Assembly (NCBI RefSeq): GCF_004364245.1
Contig: NZ_SOAV01000002.1
Span: 658,599 to 722,598, forward strand
DNA: 64,000 nt
Direction: 5' to 3'
From: Streptomyces sp. BK208
GTDB lineage: Bacteria; Actinomycetota; Actinomycetes; Streptomycetales; Streptomycetaceae
The notes beneath the pieces are model-generated. The model saw only the letters and a list, made by a program, of their open reading frames with translations, ran no database searches and was not told the origin of the DNA. A program made the translations under genes and the position numbers. Shown here piece after piece: positions 45,247 to 55,843 of the stretch; position 1 is the first letter of the stretch; each line of letters starts with the position of its first letter.

Positions 45247-46971
45247 TCAGCCCGCCCGGCCCATCCCGGCCGCGTTCGGCCAGCCCGTCGCCGGGACCGA
45301 CTCCAGCCCGTTGGTGCCCCTGACCTGGGCGGCCGTGAGACCACCGCGGGCCGGAACGCCGGGCGGGGTCGGCCCGAAGGTCTGGGTCGGCCCGAAGGGC
45401 GGTGCCGGTCCGACGGGCGGCGGATAGGCAGCGGCCGCGGCGGGCGCCGGCATCGGTGCGGGCAAGGGCTGCGGCATCGGTGCGGGCACAGGTTGCGGGG
45501 CCGGTGCGGGCACGGGCTGCGGGGCCGGTGCGGGCATGGGCTGCTGAGGGACCGGTGCCGGGTGGGGGACCGGCACCGGTCCGGGGTACGGCACCGGCTG
45601 GGCGACCGGCGCCGGCCCGGGCACGGCGGCCGCCGCCGGAGCGACGGGCACCGCGGCGGGCAGCGGCATGCCGGTACCGGTGCCCGTGGCGGGGGCCGGA
45701 GCGGCGGCGATCCCCGGGGCGCCGGTACCGGCGGTCTGTGCGGTGATCGCGCGCATGCCGGAACCGTTGGTCTCGTACATCAGGCGGTCCACCGCCGCCG
45801 TGCCCGAGCTGTAGCCGGTCCCTGTGGCCGGCCCGGGCACGGCGGCTCCCCTCCCGGCCCCGTAGAGCACCTGTTCCAGGCCGGACACCAGGCGACGTAC
45901 GTCGACCTGGGGGCGCACCACGAGACGCAGGAAGCGGCTGGACGATCCGATCTTGTTGCCGCACTCGCGGACCAGCACCCGGTGCTCGGTGAGCATGCGG
46001 TCCCGCACGGCGGTACCCTCCGCGCCCACGGGGAGGCGGACGAAGAGGAAGTTGCCCTGGGAGGGATAGACGGTCAGGCCCGGCAGCGCGGACAGCCGGG
46101 CCGCCATCTCCAGACGGTCGCGCCGCACCTGGTGCAGGCTCCGCGCGTACTCGGGGCCGTGGTCGCGCAGCATGAACACCACGTGCTCCGCGAAGGAGTT
46201 GAGATTCCACTTGGGCAGCATGGAGCGCACCCGGCCCGCGAGCGCCGGGTTGGCGACGAGGTAGCCGAAGCGGATGCCGTGCAGCCCGAAGTTCTTGCCG
46301 AGGCTGCGCAGGACGACGACGTTGGGGCGCAGCATCGCCTCCTGGATCACGCTGGGTTGGCTCTCCGCGTCGGCGAACTCCAGGAAGGACTCGTCGACCA
46401 CCACCAGGTCCCGGTCGGCCATCGCGTCCATGAACTGCACGAGCGCCTGCTTGTGGAGGTAGCCGCCGTCGGGGTTGTTGGGGTTGCAGACCACCACGGC
46501 CCGGGTGCCCCGGGCGCGGACGAACTCGGCGTAGCGCGCCAGGTCGAGGGCGAAACCGCTCGCTTCCTGGAGCGGGAACATGTCGACCCGTTTGCCGGTC
46601 TCCATGGGCTGGTCGGTCCAGCGGCCGAAGGTGGGGACGGGGACGGCGAGGGACTCCCGGACCAGCAGATGGTCGATCCAGGTGATCAGCTCGGTGGAGC
46701 CGTTGCCCATCGCCACGCACTGCGGCGGAAGCTGGAGCAGACTGCACAGCTCGGCGGTGATGGTGTCGGCGCTGCTCGGGTAGTACGTGACGATGTCGCG
46801 CAGCCGGCCGGCCATCTCCTCGAACATCGCCGGGGTGGGGAAGTACGGGTTGCAGGGGATGCAGAAGTCCACCGGCCCCGCGCCCGCCTCGCCGCTCTCC
46901 CGCGTCAGCGCCGCCATCGAGGGGCTGTGCGCCGCGGTGCTGCGGAACAACGAGGTGACGTTGCCGGACAC
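45247..46971 (-). CDS. Histidinol-phosphate-aminotransferase-like PLP enzyme with Pro/Ala tail
   Basis: A 574-aa protein. Residues about 30-375 are a fold-type I aminotransferase (VVVCNPNNPDGG, VVDESFLEFA) with the PLP Lys226 in RSLGKNFGLHGIRFGY. A final Arg in FLRLVVRPQVD should bind the substrate carboxylate or phosphate. The last 190 residues are a Pro/Ala/Gly low-complexity tail with PAPAPQPVP repeats. GTG 46971 is chosen because GGAGG lies five bases upstream. It is longer than HisC by that tail and is not in a his operon, so its substrate is open: a threonine-phosphate or aromatic amino acid donor is possible. Confidence 0.8.
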   Translation of the reverse strand: MSGNVTSLFRSTAAHSPSMAALTRESGEAGAGPVDFCIPCNPYFPTPAMFEEMAGRLRDIVTYYPSSADTITAELCSLLQLPPQCVAMGNGSTELITWIDHLLVRESLAVPVPTFGRWTDQPMETGKRVDMFPLQEASGFALDLARYAEFVRARGTRAVVVCNPNNPDGGYLHKQALVQFMDAMADRDLVVVDESFLEFADAESQPSVIQEAMLRPNVVVLRSLGKNFGLHGIRFGYLVANPALAGRVRSMLPKWNLNSFAEHVVFMLRDHGPEYARSLHQVRRDRLEMAARLSALPGLTVYPSQGNFLFVRLPVGAEGTAVRDRMLTEHRVLVRECGNKIGSSSRFLRLVVRPQVDVRRLVSGLEQVLYGAGRGAAVPGPATGTGYSSGTAAVDRLMYETNGSGMRAITAQTAGTGAPGIAAAPAPATGTGTGMPLPAAVPVAPAAAAVPGPAPVAQPVPYPGPVPVPHPAPVPQQPMPAPAPQPVPAPAPQPVPAPMPQPLPAPMPAPAAAAAYPPPVGPAPPFGPTQTFGPTPPGVPARGGLTAAQVRGTNGLESVPATGWPNAAGMGRAG

Positions 46972-46987
46972 GTGGACCTCCGTAGGT

Positions 46988-47015
46988 GGGCGGCCCGCGG
47001 GAGCGCGGGCCGCCC
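46988..47015 (-). terminator. Hairpin between epimerase and aminotransferase genes
   Basis: A perfect 12-bp stem (46988-46999 with 47004-47015) with a 4-nt loop. It lies 69 bases after the epimerase stop and only 16 bases before the aminotransferase GTG. It may end the epimerase transcript or act as a leader hairpin close to the ribosome site. Confidence 0.6.
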
Positions 47016-47084
47016 ATGCATACGGAGGCGGACGGGACACCGTTCAACGCATGTGAAGAAAATGTGCCCGTGGGTCGCCGCGGG

Positions 47085-48233
47085 TCACGCGCCGAACGAG
47101 TGCACCGTCGAGGTCCGGTACGTCTCGCCGGGCCGCAGCACGGTCGACGGGAACGAGGGGTGGTTCGGCGCGTCCGGGAAGTGCTGGGTCTCCAGGCACA
47201 GCGCGTCGCCCTGCCGGTAGAGGGAGCCCCCGGTGCCGGTCAGGGTGCCGTCGAGGAAGTTGCCCGAGTAGAACTGCAGTCCGGGCTGGTCGGTGGCGAT
47301 GCGCAGGGTGCGGCCCGAGCCGTTCTCGCGCAGGGTGGCGATGTGCTCGGGGCGGTCGGTGATCCCCTTGTCGAGGACCCAGTTGTGGTCGAAGCCCTTG
47401 GCGGTGACCAGTTGCGGGTGGGCGTCGCGGATGTCCCGGCCGATCGGCTTGGCCCGGCGGAAGTCGAAGGGCGTGCCGGAGACCCGGGCCAGCTCGCCGG
47501 TCGGGATCAGGCCCGCGTCGGTGGGCGTGAAGCGGGAGGCGGCGATGGACAGTTCGTGGTCCTCGATCGAGCCGCTGCCCTCGCCGGCCAGGTTCCAGTA
47601 GACGTGGCTGGTGAGGTTGACGACGGTGGCCTTGTCGGTGGTGGCCTCGTAGTCGATGCGCCAGTCGCCGTGCCGGGTCAGGGTGTACGTCACCTTGGCC
47701 CGCAGTGTGCCCGGGTAGCCCATCTCGCCGTCGACGCTGGTGTAGTGCAGCACCAGGCCGGTGTCCGAGCCCCGGGTGAAGGGCTCGACGTCCCACACGC
47801 GGTAGTCGAAGCCGAGGGCGCCGCCGTGCAGGGAGTTCTCCCCGTCGTTGACGGAGAGCTGGTAGTCCTTGCCGTCCAGGGTGAAGCGGCCCTTGGCGAT
47901 GCGGTTGCCGTACCGGCCGATCAGGGCGCCGAAGTGCGGGCTGCGAGCCACGTAGTCGTCGAGGTTGTCGAAGCCCAGGGAGACGTTCGCGTAGCGTCCC
48001 CGGCGGTCCGGGATCTCCAGGGACTGCACGACGCCGCCGTAGGACAGCACCTTCATCCGCGTGCCGCCGTTCTCCAGCGACCAGCGGTACACCTTCGTCC
48101 CGTCGGCCAGTCTGCCGAAGAGTTCCTTCACCGGTTTCCCGCCTCCCGAGGCGTGCGCCGTGCCACCGATCGCGGTGGCGGCCACACCGGCCGCGGCCGC
48201 CGACGCGATGACCGTTCGTCTGCTCAGTTCCAT
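47085..48233 (-). CDS. galM: Exported aldose 1-epimerase (mutarotase)
   Basis: A 382-aa galactose-mutarotase-family enzyme interconverting the alpha and beta anomers of aldoses such as galactose, glucose, xylose or arabinose. Catalytic residues are recognisable: His in ENSLHGGALGFD, His in LTSHVYWNLAG and Glu in LCLETQHFPDAP. It carries a twin-arginine signal (LSRRTVIASAAAAG) and so acts outside the cell. ATG 48233 has AGGAG six bases upstream. It follows the monosaccharide importer genes after a terminator, which suits presenting the right anomer to the importer. Confidence 0.9.
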   Translation of the reverse strand: MELSRRTVIASAAAAGVAATAIGGTAHASGGGKPVKELFGRLADGTKVYRWSLENGGTRMKVLSYGGVVQSLEIPDRRGRYANVSLGFDNLDDYVARSPHFGALIGRYGNRIAKGRFTLDGKDYQLSVNDGENSLHGGALGFDYRVWDVEPFTRGSDTGLVLHYTSVDGEMGYPGTLRAKVTYTLTRHGDWRIDYEATTDKATVVNLTSHVYWNLAGEGSGSIEDHELSIAASRFTPTDAGLIPTGELARVSGTPFDFRRAKPIGRDIRDAHPQLVTAKGFDHNWVLDKGITDRPEHIATLRENGSGRTLRIATDQPGLQFYSGNFLDGTLTGTGGSLYRQGDALCLETQHFPDAPNHPSFPSTVLRPGETYRTSTVHSFGA

Positions 48234-48263
48234 GTGCGGCTCCTGTACTTCCGTGAAGAGAAG

Positions 48264-48291
48264 CGGGCCCCGCCGTGAGTGGCGGGGCCCG
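48264..48291 (-). terminator. Terminator of the monosaccharide ABC operon
   Basis: A perfect 11-bp stem (48264-48274 with 48281-48291) and a 6-nt loop, 8 bases after the permease stop. Confidence 0.75.
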
Positions 48292-48298
48292 AGATCCG

Positions 48299-49539
48299 TT
48301 ACGAACCGACCCTGCGCTTGTTCCACACGTCGAACCCGACCGCCGCCAGCAGCACCGCGCCCTTGATGACCTGCTGCCAGTCGGTGCCGATGCCCACGAG
48401 GTTCATGCCGTTGTTCAGCACGCCCAGGACCAGGCCACCGATGATCGCGCCGAGGACCGTGCCGACGCCGCCGCTCATCGACGCGCCGCCGATGAACGAG
48501 GCGGCGATAGCCTCCAGCTCGAAGTTGAGACCCGCCTTGGGCGAGGCCGCGTTGAAGCGGGCGGCGAAGACCAGACCCGCCAGGGCCGCGAGCATGCCCA
48601 TGTTCAGGAAGACCAGGAAGGTGACCTTCTTGTCCTTCACGCCCGACAGCTTGGCCGCGGGCAGGTTGCCGCCGATGGCGTAGATGTGACGGCCGATGAT
48701 CGCGTTGCGCATCAGATAGCCGAAGCCGACGACCAGGACGCCCAGGATGAGCAGCACGATCGGGGCGCCCTTGTAGCTGGCCAGCAGCAGCGTGACCACG
48801 AGGACCGCGGCGACCAGCGCCACCAGCTTGAGCACGAACAGCTTGACCGGCGGCACGTCGAGGGAGAACTCGAGCTGCCGCTTGCGGTCGCGGACCTCCT
48901 GGTACACCACGAAGGCGATCAGGGCGAAGCCCAGCAGCAGGGTGAGGTTGTGGTAGTTGGTGTTCGGGCCGACCTCGGGCAGGAAGCCGTTGGCGATCTT
49001 CTGCAAATCCTTGGGGAACGGGCCGAGGGTCTGGCCCTTGAGGAAGATCTCCGTCAGACCGCGGAAGAGCAGCATGCCCGCGAGGGTCACGATGAACGAC
49101 GGTATGCCGAGATAGGCGATGAAGAAGCCCTGCACCGCGCCGGCGGCGGCGCCGATGGCCAGGCACAGGACCACCGCCAGTGGCCAGGGCAGGTCGTGGT
49201 TGACCATCAGGACGGCGGCCGTCGCGCCGACGAACGCGGTCAGTGAGCCCACCGACAGGTCGATGTGACCCGCGATGATGACGAGCATCATGCCGATCGC
49301 GAGGATCAGGATGTAGCTGTTCTGCAGCACCAGGTTGGAGACGTTGCGCGGCAGCAGCAGGTCGCCGTCCGACCACACCGCGAACAGCACCACGATCAGG
49401 CCGAGGGCCATCAGCATGCCGTACTGGCGCATGTTGCGGCGCATGCCGTCGAGCATCAGCTGCAACAGGCCGCCGCCGGAGGCCGAACCCCCATCGCCGG
49501 GCGGCGCCGGTGCCGGGGTCTTGGCGGTCACGTCCGTGC

Positions 49540-49543
<4 letters not shown>
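48299..49543 (-). CDS. Monosaccharide ABC transporter permease (XylH/GguB type)
   Basis: A 414-aa permease with about ten to twelve helices. [13 protein letters not shown] near 95 and [30 protein letters not shown] near 350 are hallmarks of the CUT2 family (xylose, ribose, multiple-sugar importers). A cytosolic charged loop ([15 protein letters not shown]) near 215 is typical of XylH/GguB. Its start overlaps the ATPase stop (ATGA). It works with the two upstream genes. Confidence 0.9.
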
Positions 49544-51099
<1,556 letters not shown>

Positions 51100-51131
51100 G
51101 GTCGTGCCTTCCAATCCTTGGTGGGACCCGG

Positions 51132-52241
51132 TCAGTTGAGCTGGCCGGCGGTGTAGTAGCCGCCGCCGACGAGGACCTTCTCGTAGTTCGCCTTGTCGAC
51201 GCTGACCGGCTGCAGCAGGTAGGCGGGGACGACCTTGGAACCGTTGTCGTACGACTTGGTGTCGTTGACCTCGGGCTTCTTGTCGTTCAGGACCGCGTCG
51301 ACCATGTTCGCGGCGACCTTGGCGAGTTCGCGCAGGTCCTTGAAGACGGTCTGGGTCTGCTGGCCCGCCTTGATCGACTTCACCGAGGCGATCTCGGCGT
51401 CCTGGCCGGTGACGACGGGCATGGCCTTGCTGCCGGAGCCGTAGCCGTCCGACTTCAGGGCGGACAGGATGCCGATGGAGATGCCGTCGTAGGGCGAGAG
51501 CACCGCGTCGACCCGGGCGCTGCGGTAGCTGGAGGTGAGCAGGTCGTCCATGCGCTTCTGCGCGGTGCCGCCGTCCCAGCGCAGGGTGGTGACCTGGTTG
51601 AGGGCGGTCTGCTTGGACCGTACGACCAGCTGGCCCTTGTCCATGTACGGCTTCAGGACGTTCATCGCGCCCTGGAAGAAGTACCGGGTGTTGTTGTCGT
51701 CGTTGGAGCCGGCGAACAGCTCGATGTTGAAGGGGCCCTTCTTGCCCGCCTTCAGGCCGAGCTTGTCGGCGATGTAGCCGCCCTGCAGCTCGCCGACCTT
51801 CTCGTTGTCGAACGAGGCGTAGTAGTCGACGTTCTCCGTGCCGAGGATCAGCCGGTCGTAGGAGATCACCGGGATGTCGGCGTCCTTGGCCTGCTGGAGG
51901 ACGTTGCCCAGGGACTTGTTGTCGATCGCGGCCACGATCAGCGCGTCCACACCCTGCGTGATCATGTTCTCGATCTGCGAGACCTGCTGGTCCGGGTCGT
52001 CCTCGCCGAAGACGAGCTTGGTCTTGAAGCCCTTGGCCTTCAGTTCCTTCTCGACGTTGGCGCCGTCGGTGATCCAGCGCTCGGAGGACTTGGTCGGCAT
52101 CGCGATGCCGACCGTGGCGCCGTCGCTGCCTCCCTTGTCCTCCTCGCTGCCGCCCTCGCTGTTCTGGCCGCAGGCGGTCAGCGTGAGGGCGAGCGAGGCT
52201 GCGGAGGCTATCGCGGCGAGTGCGGCTCTGCGGTTGCGCAT
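51132..52241 (-). CDS. Monosaccharide-binding lipoprotein (ChvE/XylF type)
   Basis: A 369-aa periplasmic-type binding protein with a lipobox LTAC (Cys24), so it is anchored at the outer face of the membrane. The mature domain has the type-I fold of ChvE/XylF/RbsB ([67 protein letters not shown]). ChvE relatives bind arabinose, galactose, glucose and xylose. ATG 52241 has AAGGA eight bases upstream; ATGs at 52247 and 52250 are alternatives. It starts 95 nt downstream of the TIM-barrel gene and may be co-transcribed with it. Confidence 0.9.
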   Translation of the reverse strand: MRNRRAALAAIASAASLALTLTACGQNSEGGSEEDKGGSDGATVGIAMPTKSSERWITDGANVEKELKAKGFKTKLVFGEDDPDQQVSQIENMITQGVDALIVAAIDNKSLGNVLQQAKDADIPVISYDRLILGTENVDYYASFDNEKVGELQGGYIADKLGLKAGKKGPFNIELFAGSNDDNNTRYFFQGAMNVLKPYMDKGQLVVRSKQTALNQVTTLRWDGGTAQKRMDDLLTSSYRSARVDAVLSPYDGISIGILSALKSDGYGSGSKAMPVVTGQDAEIASVKSIKAGQQTQTVFKDLRELAKVAANMVDAVLNDKKPEVNDTKSYDNGSKVVPAYLLQPVSVDKANYEKVLVGGGYYTAGQLN

Positions 52242-52336
52242 GGTCATCATCCTTGATGTGAGGGCTGGGCCGGCGAGACAGGTGTGTGGGATTGTGCGCG
52301 GTCGTGTCGTCTTTTGAGAAGCAAGTTTCCGGAACG

Positions 52337-53308
52337 TTATGACGAGATCTCGAACCGGTTGAGCGCCCCCGGCAGTCGGGTGCCGAGCGGCGCCATGTCC
52401 CCGTCCGCGCCGTGCCGGGCGAGCAGGTCGAGGGCGAGCCGGCCGCGGCGCACCCGCTCCTTGGCGGTGGCCAGCGTCAGTTCCCGCAGGTGGTGCCCGT
52501 ACGGATAGATCCCGGGCGCCTTGGAGAGGCCGAACTTCAGGTACAGCGGAGCACCGCGCCGGATCAGTTCGGCGACCTCGTACATCCGCACGTAGCCGCC
52601 GAGGTCGTCGGGAGCCTCGATGTACATGTCCATCGGAGCGGCCGAAACGCGCCTGATCTCGGTCAGGTGATCCGTGGTCAGGTCGCTGGGCACGTTGATG
52701 GAGTCGGCGCCGAGCCGCTCGTAGACCGCGTACGAGGCCGGGTTGACCGGGCCGACGAGCGCCGAGAGCTTCAGCGTGGTGTCGGCGGGCAGGAGGCCGC
52801 GGGCACGGGCCCGGTGCAGCGTCCACAGCACGCCCTCGTCGGCGACGAGCAGGCACTTGACGCCCAACTCGCATGCCCGCACGGCGTCTTCGACACATCC
52901 GGCGACCGCGGCGTGGCCGCGCGCACGCAGGCCGGCACCGCCCGAGTCGGTCCGGGTGGAGCCACCGATGTCCCAGGTGCCGCGCGGACCGGTGAACAGG
53001 CAGAGCTCGATGTCCCGTTCGGCGGTGGCCTCGACCATCTCGGTGATCTCGGCGTCGGTCAGCATCCACACGCCGCTGCCCTGGCTGATCCGGTGGATCG
53101 GCACGTCGAGCCGCGAGGCCTCCTTGAGCACCACCGCCAGTGCCTCCGGCCCCTCGCAGGAAGGGATCTCGGTGCGCCAGCGGCCACCGCCCGGGAAGGA
53201 GTGCGGCGAGGCGTCGGCGGGATCGGGCTCGGGCGCGGCCAGGCCCAGGGCGGTGAGGGCCTGCTCGCCGGGCCTGCGTGCGGCGGCCTTGGCGGAAGGG
53301 TCGGTCAC
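52337..53308 (-). CDS. Uncharacterised TIM-barrel-like protein (U32-peptidase-like)
   Basis: A 323-aa cytosolic protein that I cannot assign to a known enzyme. The pattern of short beta strands and helices ([80 protein letters not shown]) suggests a TIM barrel like the U32/YcbK group or a sugar aldolase. Conserved-looking acidic and His residues ([15 protein letters not shown]) could bind a metal. Its start lies 13 bases from a strong copy of the TGTTCGATAT motif shared with the dehydratase and transporter genes. That makes a catabolic step, such as cleavage of the dehydrated sugar acid, a reasonable guess. Function is not shown. Confidence 0.7.
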   Translation of the reverse strand: MTDPSAKAAARRPGEQALTALGLAAPEPDPADASPHSFPGGGRWRTEIPSCEGPEALAVVLKEASRLDVPIHRISQGSGVWMLTDAEITEMVEATAERDIELCLFTGPRGTWDIGGSTRTDSGGAGLRARGHAAVAGCVEDAVRACELGVKCLLVADEGVLWTLHRARARGLLPADTTLKLSALVGPVNPASYAVYERLGADSINVPSDLTTDHLTEIRRVSAAPMDMYIEAPDDLGGYVRMYEVAELIRRGAPLYLKFGLSKAPGIYPYGHHLRELTLATAKERVRRGRLALDLLARHGADGDMAPLGTRLPGALNRFEISS

Positions 53309-53321
53309 GGGCGTTCCTTAG

Positions 53322-53341
53322 TGTTCGATATGTCGGACGAA
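53322..53341. promoter_or_regulatory. Operator-like site before the TIM-barrel gene
   Basis: TGTTCGATATGTCGGACGAA. The first 11 bases equal the core found before the dehydratase gene and, inverted, before the sugar transporter. It ends 13 bases before the ATG. Confidence 0.65.
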
Positions 53342-53401
53342 GTTCGCGGCGGTGGGTGCGGGCGGCTGCGGGACGCGGGCGGGGCGTCCGGTCCGGTGGG
53401 T

Positions 53402-53446
53402 GTACGCCGGTGCGGGGGCCGTCAGGTCGCCCCCGCGCCGGCGTAC
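53402..53446 (-). terminator. Terminator after the zinc dehydrogenase gene
   Basis: An 18-bp stem with one G-T pair (53402-53419 with 53429-53446) and a 9-nt loop, overlapping the space right behind the dehydrogenase stop. It separates the dehydratase-dehydrogenase pair from the TIM-barrel gene. Confidence 0.75.
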
Positions 53447-53449
53447 GGC

Positions 53450-54466
53450 TCAGGGGCCGGCGTCCGGGCGCAGCAGCACCTTGCCGACCTTCGGGTCGCC
53501 GGAGCCCACCAGCTCGATGGCCTCGGAGAACCCCGCGAGCGGCAGTTCGTGCGTCACCAGCGGCCGCGGGTCGAGCAGACCGGCCGCGAAGACCCGCACC
53601 GTGTGCGCCCAGGCGTCCGGCGGCGCCCCGAAGACGGTGTGCACCTCCAGCTGCCGTACGACCAGGTCGGTGGGGTCGAGCCCGTCGGCGCCCGGGGCCG
53701 GGATGCCGGTCAGCACCAGCCGTCCGCCCCGGCGCAGCAGCCCGGCGGCCGTACGCGCCGCGTCCGCGGACCCGGCGGTCTCGATCACGACGTCGAAGTC
53801 GTCCGGCAGCGGCCGGTCCTTGGTGCGGAAGCCGGTCGCGCCGAACCGCCGCGACAGCGCCTCCCGGTCCCCGCGCGTACCGACGACCAGCAACTCGGCG
53901 GGGGACGCGGCGCGCAGGAACTGCACGGCGAACATGCCGAGCGTGCCCGTGCCGACGACGGCGACCCGCTCGCCGGGCCGGGCGTTCGCCTTCAGCGCGG
54001 CGGCGGCGATACAGGCCGCGGGCTCCAGCAGGGCCGCGGCGGTGAGGTCGGCGTCGTCGGGCAGGACGTGCAGCAGCCGGGCGGGCAGGGTCAGCGTCGG
54101 GGCCATGGCGCCCGGCCGGGTGAACCCGGTCTCCTCGTACCCGGCGGTGCACAGCGTCGTCTCGCCCGCGTGGCAGCGGTCGCACACCTGGCAGTTGCGG
54201 AAGCCCTCGCCCACGACCTTCCGGCCCGCGAGCGAGTCCGGCACCCCGGTGCCGACCCGCTCCACCGTCCCGGACCACTCGTGACCCGGGGTGACCGGGT
54301 AACGCACGTACCCCTCGGGCCGGTTGCCCTGGTAGACCTCGCGGTCGCTGCCGCAGATCCCGGCGGCGTGCACCCGCACCAGCGCCTCGCCGGGCCCCGG
54401 CTCACGCGGCTCGTGCGGCACGAGCCGGTGCACCCCCGGCGCCTCGACGGCGACCGCGCCGCTCAT
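53450..54466 (-). CDS. Zinc-dependent sugar/polyol dehydrogenase (MDR family)
   Basis: A 338-aa NAD(P)-dependent medium-chain dehydrogenase. The catalytic zinc site is Cys in [12 protein letters not shown] with GHEWSG. The structural zinc motif is [15 protein letters not shown], all four Cys present. The Rossmann motif is [10 protein letters not shown] near 170. The start (ATG 54466) overlaps the dehydratase stop (ATGA). In this context it may oxidise a sugar at C1 to its lactone or a deoxy-intermediate later on; galactitol or threonine-type substrates are alternatives. The frame is open far upstream, but that part is inside the dehydratase gene. Confidence 0.87.
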   Translation of the reverse strand: MSGAVAVEAPGVHRLVPHEPREPGPGEALVRVHAAGICGSDREVYQGNRPEGYVRYPVTPGHEWSGTVERVGTGVPDSLAGRKVVGEGFRNCQVCDRCHAGETTLCTAGYEETGFTRPGAMAPTLTLPARLLHVLPDDADLTAAALLEPAACIAAAALKANARPGERVAVVGTGTLGMFAVQFLRAASPAELLVVGTRGDREALSRRFGATGFRTKDRPLPDDFDVVIETAGSADAARTAAGLLRRGGRLVLTGIPAPGADGLDPTDLVVRQLEVHTVFGAPPDAWAHTVRVFAAGLLDPRPLVTHELPLAGFSEAIELVGSGDPKVGKVLLRPDAGP

Positions 54467-55629
54467 GCCCCGGTCCCCTTGGGGGCGCGCTTCTCCCAGC
54501 CCTCGGCCCACAGGTCGAAACGGGCCTGCTGCTGCGGGAACTCGGCCGCCGCGTCGGTGTCCAGCTCGACACCGAGACCGGGCGCGTCGGAGAGGTGGAA
54601 GCACCCGTCCTCCGGGTCCACCTGCGGGGCGCCCTTCACGACCTTCTTGATCTCCGCGTCCGCGAAGTCGTTGAAGTGCTCCAGAATCTTGAAGTTCGGG
54701 GAGGTGAACCCGACCTGGAGGGAGGCCGCGGTGAGCACGGAGCCGCCGACGTTGTGCGGGGCGACCAGCGTGTAGTGCGTCTCGGCGGTCGCGGCCAGCT
54801 TCCTGGTCTCCCAGATGCCGCCGATGTGACCGACGTCGGGCTGGACGACGTCCACCGACTGGTCCTCGAACAGCTCGCGGAACTCGATCCGGTCGTGGAT
54901 GCGCTCGCCGGTGGCGACCGGGATGTCGACCTTCTCGGCGACCTTCCGCAGCGCCTTGAGGTTCTCCGGCGGGACCGGCTCCTCCAGCCAGGCCGGCTTG
55001 AAGGGGGCGAGTTCGCGGGCGAGCCGGACGGCGGTGGAGGGCGAGAACCGGCCGTGCATCTCCAGCATCAGCTCGGCGTCCGGCCCGATGGCGTCCCGCA
55101 CGGCCTCGATCAGCGACACGGCGTAGTTCGTCTGCTGCTGGTCCAGCTCGAAGTGCCCGGTGCCGAACGGGTCGATCTTCAGCGCCCGGTACCCGCGCTC
55201 CATGACCCCCTGCGCGGCCTTGTGGTACGCCTCCGGCGTCCGCTCGGTCGTGTACCACCCGTTGGCGTACGCCTTCACCTTGTCGGTGACCCTGCCGCCC
55301 AGCAGCTGCCAGACCGGGACGCCGAGCGCCTTGCCCTTGATGTCCCAACAGGCCATCTCGACGACGGCGATGCCGGACATCACGATCTCGCCGGCGCGGC
55401 CGTAGTCGCCGTACTTCATGCGGCGGAACAGGTCCTCGACAGCGAACGGGTCGGAACCGAGAATGTGGTTGGCCTCGGCCTCCTTCAGATAGCCGATCAG
55501 GGCGTCGGTGTGGCCCAGCATCCGGGTCTCGCCGACTCCGGTGATGCCCTCGTCGGTGTGCACCTGGACGTAGGTCAGGTTGCGCCACGGCGTCCCGACC
55601 ACGTGAGTGCTGATTCCGGTGATGCGCAC
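54463..55629 (-). CDS. Enolase-superfamily sugar-acid dehydratase (galactonate/gluconate type)
   Basis: A 388-aa enzyme of the mandelate racemase/muconate lactonizing group. The segment LMLEMHGRFSP parallels D-galactonate dehydratase, where this position gives a metal ligand and the catalytic His. LEEPVPPE and ATGERIHDRIEF supply the next two metal Glu residues, and APHNVGGSV the second catalytic His. QPDVGHIGGI and a C-terminal capping segment complete the fold. It should remove water from an aldonate to give a 2-keto-3-deoxy acid. ATG 55629 lies behind a good promoter and two operator-like motifs. The exact acid (L-arabinonate, D-galactonate, other) is inferred. Confidence 0.85.
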   Translation of the reverse strand: MRITGISTHVVGTPWRNLTYVQVHTDEGITGVGETRMLGHTDALIGYLKEAEANHILGSDPFAVEDLFRRMKYGDYGRAGEIVMSGIAVVEMACWDIKGKALGVPVWQLLGGRVTDKVKAYANGWYTTERTPEAYHKAAQGVMERGYRALKIDPFGTGHFELDQQQTNYAVSLIEAVRDAIGPDAELMLEMHGRFSPSTAVRLARELAPFKPAWLEEPVPPENLKALRKVAEKVDIPVATGERIHDRIEFRELFEDQSVDVVQPDVGHIGGIWETRKLAATAETHYTLVAPHNVGGSVLTAASLQVGFTSPNFKILEHFNDFADAEIKKVVKGAPQVDPEDGCFHLSDAPGLGVELDTDAAAEFPQQQARFDLWAEGWEKRAPKGTGA

Positions 55630-55646
55630 GGCGGCTGCCCTTCACT

Positions 55647-55674
55647 TTGTTCGATATTTCGTCACTCGTTCGAA
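55647..55674. promoter_or_regulatory. Double operator-like site before the dehydratase gene
   Basis: TTGTTCGATATTTCG (55647-55661) and CGTTCGAA (55667-55674), which contains the palindrome TTCGAA. Both lie between the -10 box and the ATG of the dehydratase gene. Confidence 0.65.
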
Positions 55675-55685
55675 ATGCTGGCGTG

Positions 55686-55715
55686 ACAGTAAGGACGGGG
55701 CACTCGGAGTGTCAA
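55686..55715 (-). promoter_or_regulatory. Promoter of the dehydratase-dehydrogenase operon
   Basis: On the minus strand, -35 TTGACA (55710-55715, consensus) and -10 TACTGT (55686-55691) are 18 bases apart. Confidence 0.65.
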
Positions 55716-55843
55716 TGGGTCGGACACATAACGGTTTCGGCAGTTTGGACGGCGGGGGAGATGCGCCCTCGCTCGCTTCCCCACACAACTTTCACAGTGG
55801 CCTCTAGGAACCCGCCCGCCCCGGAACTTAACCTCCTCGCGTC

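Noticed and set aside
53450..55645. A 731-codon minus-strand frame joining the dehydrogenase to upstream sequence
   Set aside because: Everything upstream of 54466 lies inside the dehydratase gene in another frame. The family start and the ATGA overlap fix the dehydrogenase start at 54466.
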